Assembly (NCBI GenBank): GCA_013139755.1
Contig: WTAG01000454.1
Location: forward strand, 1 to 6,636
Length of the DNA: 6,636 bases
Direction: 5' to 3'
Source of the DNA: Methylomarinum sp.
GTDB taxonomy: Bacteria > Pseudomonadota > Gammaproteobacteria > Methylococcales > Methylomonadaceae
In this document: piece by piece, positions 5,831 to 6,636 of the stretch
Numbering within the stretch: position 1 is the stretch's first letter
How the letters are laid out: each line of letters opens with the position of its first letter
Notes under the pieces: generated by a model
Told to the model about the DNA's origin: nothing
The model's input: the letters and a program-made list of their open reading frames with translations, nothing else
The model's database searches: none
Program-made: the position numbers and the translations under genes

Positions 5831-6636
5831 TACATCTCCAAATCATCTTGGTAGTCATCATACTGATCATCATCAGGTCCACTTGTCTCAGGCTCTTCAT
5901 GAAACTTACTTTGTAAATAAGTCCCACCGATGTCATCACCAACAGCAGGTATACCTATCGCATATCCAATCAAAGGGACCTCATCTGTGTTGATACTTTC
6001 TTTTAATCCTTTTAATTCTGTTATTTGATGTCCGCCACTCTCAAATACTAATGCTAAATCCATCAGATAAATAACAAGCACACCTTCTTTAGATGTCATT
6101 TTCTGTCTATATACTTTCTCAGGTACATTCAATTTGTTATATTTATCTAAGATCTTATCCTCAGTTAGTTCTGGGTTATTATCTTTGTACTCCTTAATCC
6201 ACTGTTCTATGAAATCCTTAGTTGCTTGTTTTATAACAGCATCCGTAAGTCTAATTTGTAAATCTTTTCCACCAGTCAGGATATTTGCACTTGCTCCGCC
6301 AGCAGCAAAAATATGATTATTGATTAGGTTATCTCTACAACGAGACTTTTCACTAGGACCGTCTCTCTTCGTTCTATCAATACTTAGATTGAAACCGAGT
6401 CCATTCAGGTTTAGCGTCCTAGCTCTACCTGTTGTTTTAATTACTATTGACCAATCAGTTAGCTTATTATGCTCATTACACAATAAAATAAACCTTTTTA
6501 TTTCATCAAAACCTTTATTCTCTTCAAACGTGTTGGGTAAATCAAGAAATGAAAATAGGTCTTCAATATTTTCAGGTCGGAATTCTAAGTATTCAGTTTT
6601 ATCCTTGGCATTCTTTATTTCTTTAAAATCATTGCT
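5830..6636 (-). CDS. Z1-domain protein, C-terminal part (open to the right edge)
   Basis: The minus-strand frame is open without a stop from 5830 to the window edge, giving 268 residues of the C-terminal part of a larger protein. An in-frame TTG at 6483 is only an internal Leu codon: coding sequence continues to its right (for example TEYLEFRPENIEDLF). Visible features, numbered from the edge, are DWSIVIKTTG (61-70), NLSIDRTKRDG (83-93), EGVLVIYLMDLALVF (184-198) and PLIGYAIGIP (221-230) followed by GGTYLQ. The 'LL-IY-LD ... PLIG-A-SFP ... Y' pattern and the gene order match the end of Z1 (PF10593) proteins, which carry a superfamily-II-like ATPase in their N-terminal part (not visible here). 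The tail is strongly acidic (seven Asp in the last 16 residues). Assignment rests on this pattern plus its partners, a PD-(D/E)XK nuclease and an AIPR protein. It is first among the visible genes of the operon and its stop overlaps the next start. Confidence 0.7.
   Translation of the reverse strand, partial: SNDFKEIKNAKDKTEYLEFRPENIEDLFSFLDLPNTFEENKGFDEIKRFILLCNEHNKLTDWSIVIKTTGRARTLNLNGLGFNLSIDRTKRDGPSEKSRCRDNLINNHIFAAGGASANILTGGKDLQIRLTDAVIKQATKDFIEQWIKEYKDNNPELTEDKILDKYNKLNVPEKVYRQKMTSKEGVLVIYLMDLALVFESGGHQITELKGLKESINTDEVPLIGYAIGIPAVGDDIGGTYLQSKFHEEPETSGPDDDQYDDYQDDLEM

Noticed and set aside
5715..6316. Plus-strand open frames opposite the nuclease and Z1-type genes
   Set aside because: They are antisense to recognisable coding sequence, and their translations are low-complexity and hydrophobic by chance.
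5830..6483. A separate 217-aa gene starting at the TTG at 6483
   Set aside because: The frame stays open to the window edge with protein-like sequence upstream (51 further residues), and the TTG lies inside it. It is an internal Leu codon of a larger gene.
1..6636. CRISPR array, tRNA, rRNA or complete insertion sequence
   Set aside because: No regularly spaced repeats, cloverleaf-like segments, rRNA sequence or transposase reading frames were seen.

Overview
The window looks like an AT-rich gammaproteobacterial chromosome. The evidence is the set of families present: a PPK2-type polyphosphate:AMP phosphotransferase, an HvfA-type low-complexity RiPP precursor and an Slp-family outer-membrane lipoprotein. 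The genus cannot be told from the sequence alone.

Left part (1-2709). At the left edge is the 5' end of a minus-strand polyphosphate:AMP phosphotransferase gene, cut by the window just before its Walker A loop. It diverges from a 62-residue single-pass membrane protein of unknown function, whose presumed leader carries two consecutive hairpins. A strong 12-bp hairpin follows that gene. Next comes a 119-residue secreted, Cys-rich protein with CGEGKCG repeats. It matches the HvfA family, whose Cys motifs are converted by an MNIO (DUF692) enzyme and its partner into copper-binding oxazolone/thioamide groups. No modification enzyme is encoded in this window. An Slp-type lipoprotein with a His/Tyr/Pro-rich tail and a membrane-anchored alpha/beta hydrolase with a complete Ser-Asp-His triad follow on the same strand.

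Middle (2710-2968). This convergent intergenic region holds a 61-codon open stretch without a good start, which may be a gene remnant. It is bracketed by a 10-bp direct repeat that begins at the stop codon of the hydrolase and again at the stop of the remnant. It may mark the edge of an inserted defence module.

Right part (2969-6636, minus strand). Three tightly coupled genes occupy this part. In transcription order they are the C-terminal part of a likely Z1-domain ATPase/helicase-like protein (open to the right edge), a PD-(D/E)XK nuclease (DUF4420 type) and an AIPR-family protein. The first two overlap by one base (TAATG) and the last two abut with no gap, so they are almost certainly one operon. 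This combination fits the anti-phage / restriction-like operons in which Z1 proteins occur with MORC/MutL-like ATPases, a DNA cytosine methylase and Vsr. Any such partners would lie beyond the right edge.

No rRNA, tRNA, CRISPR array or intact insertion sequence was seen.
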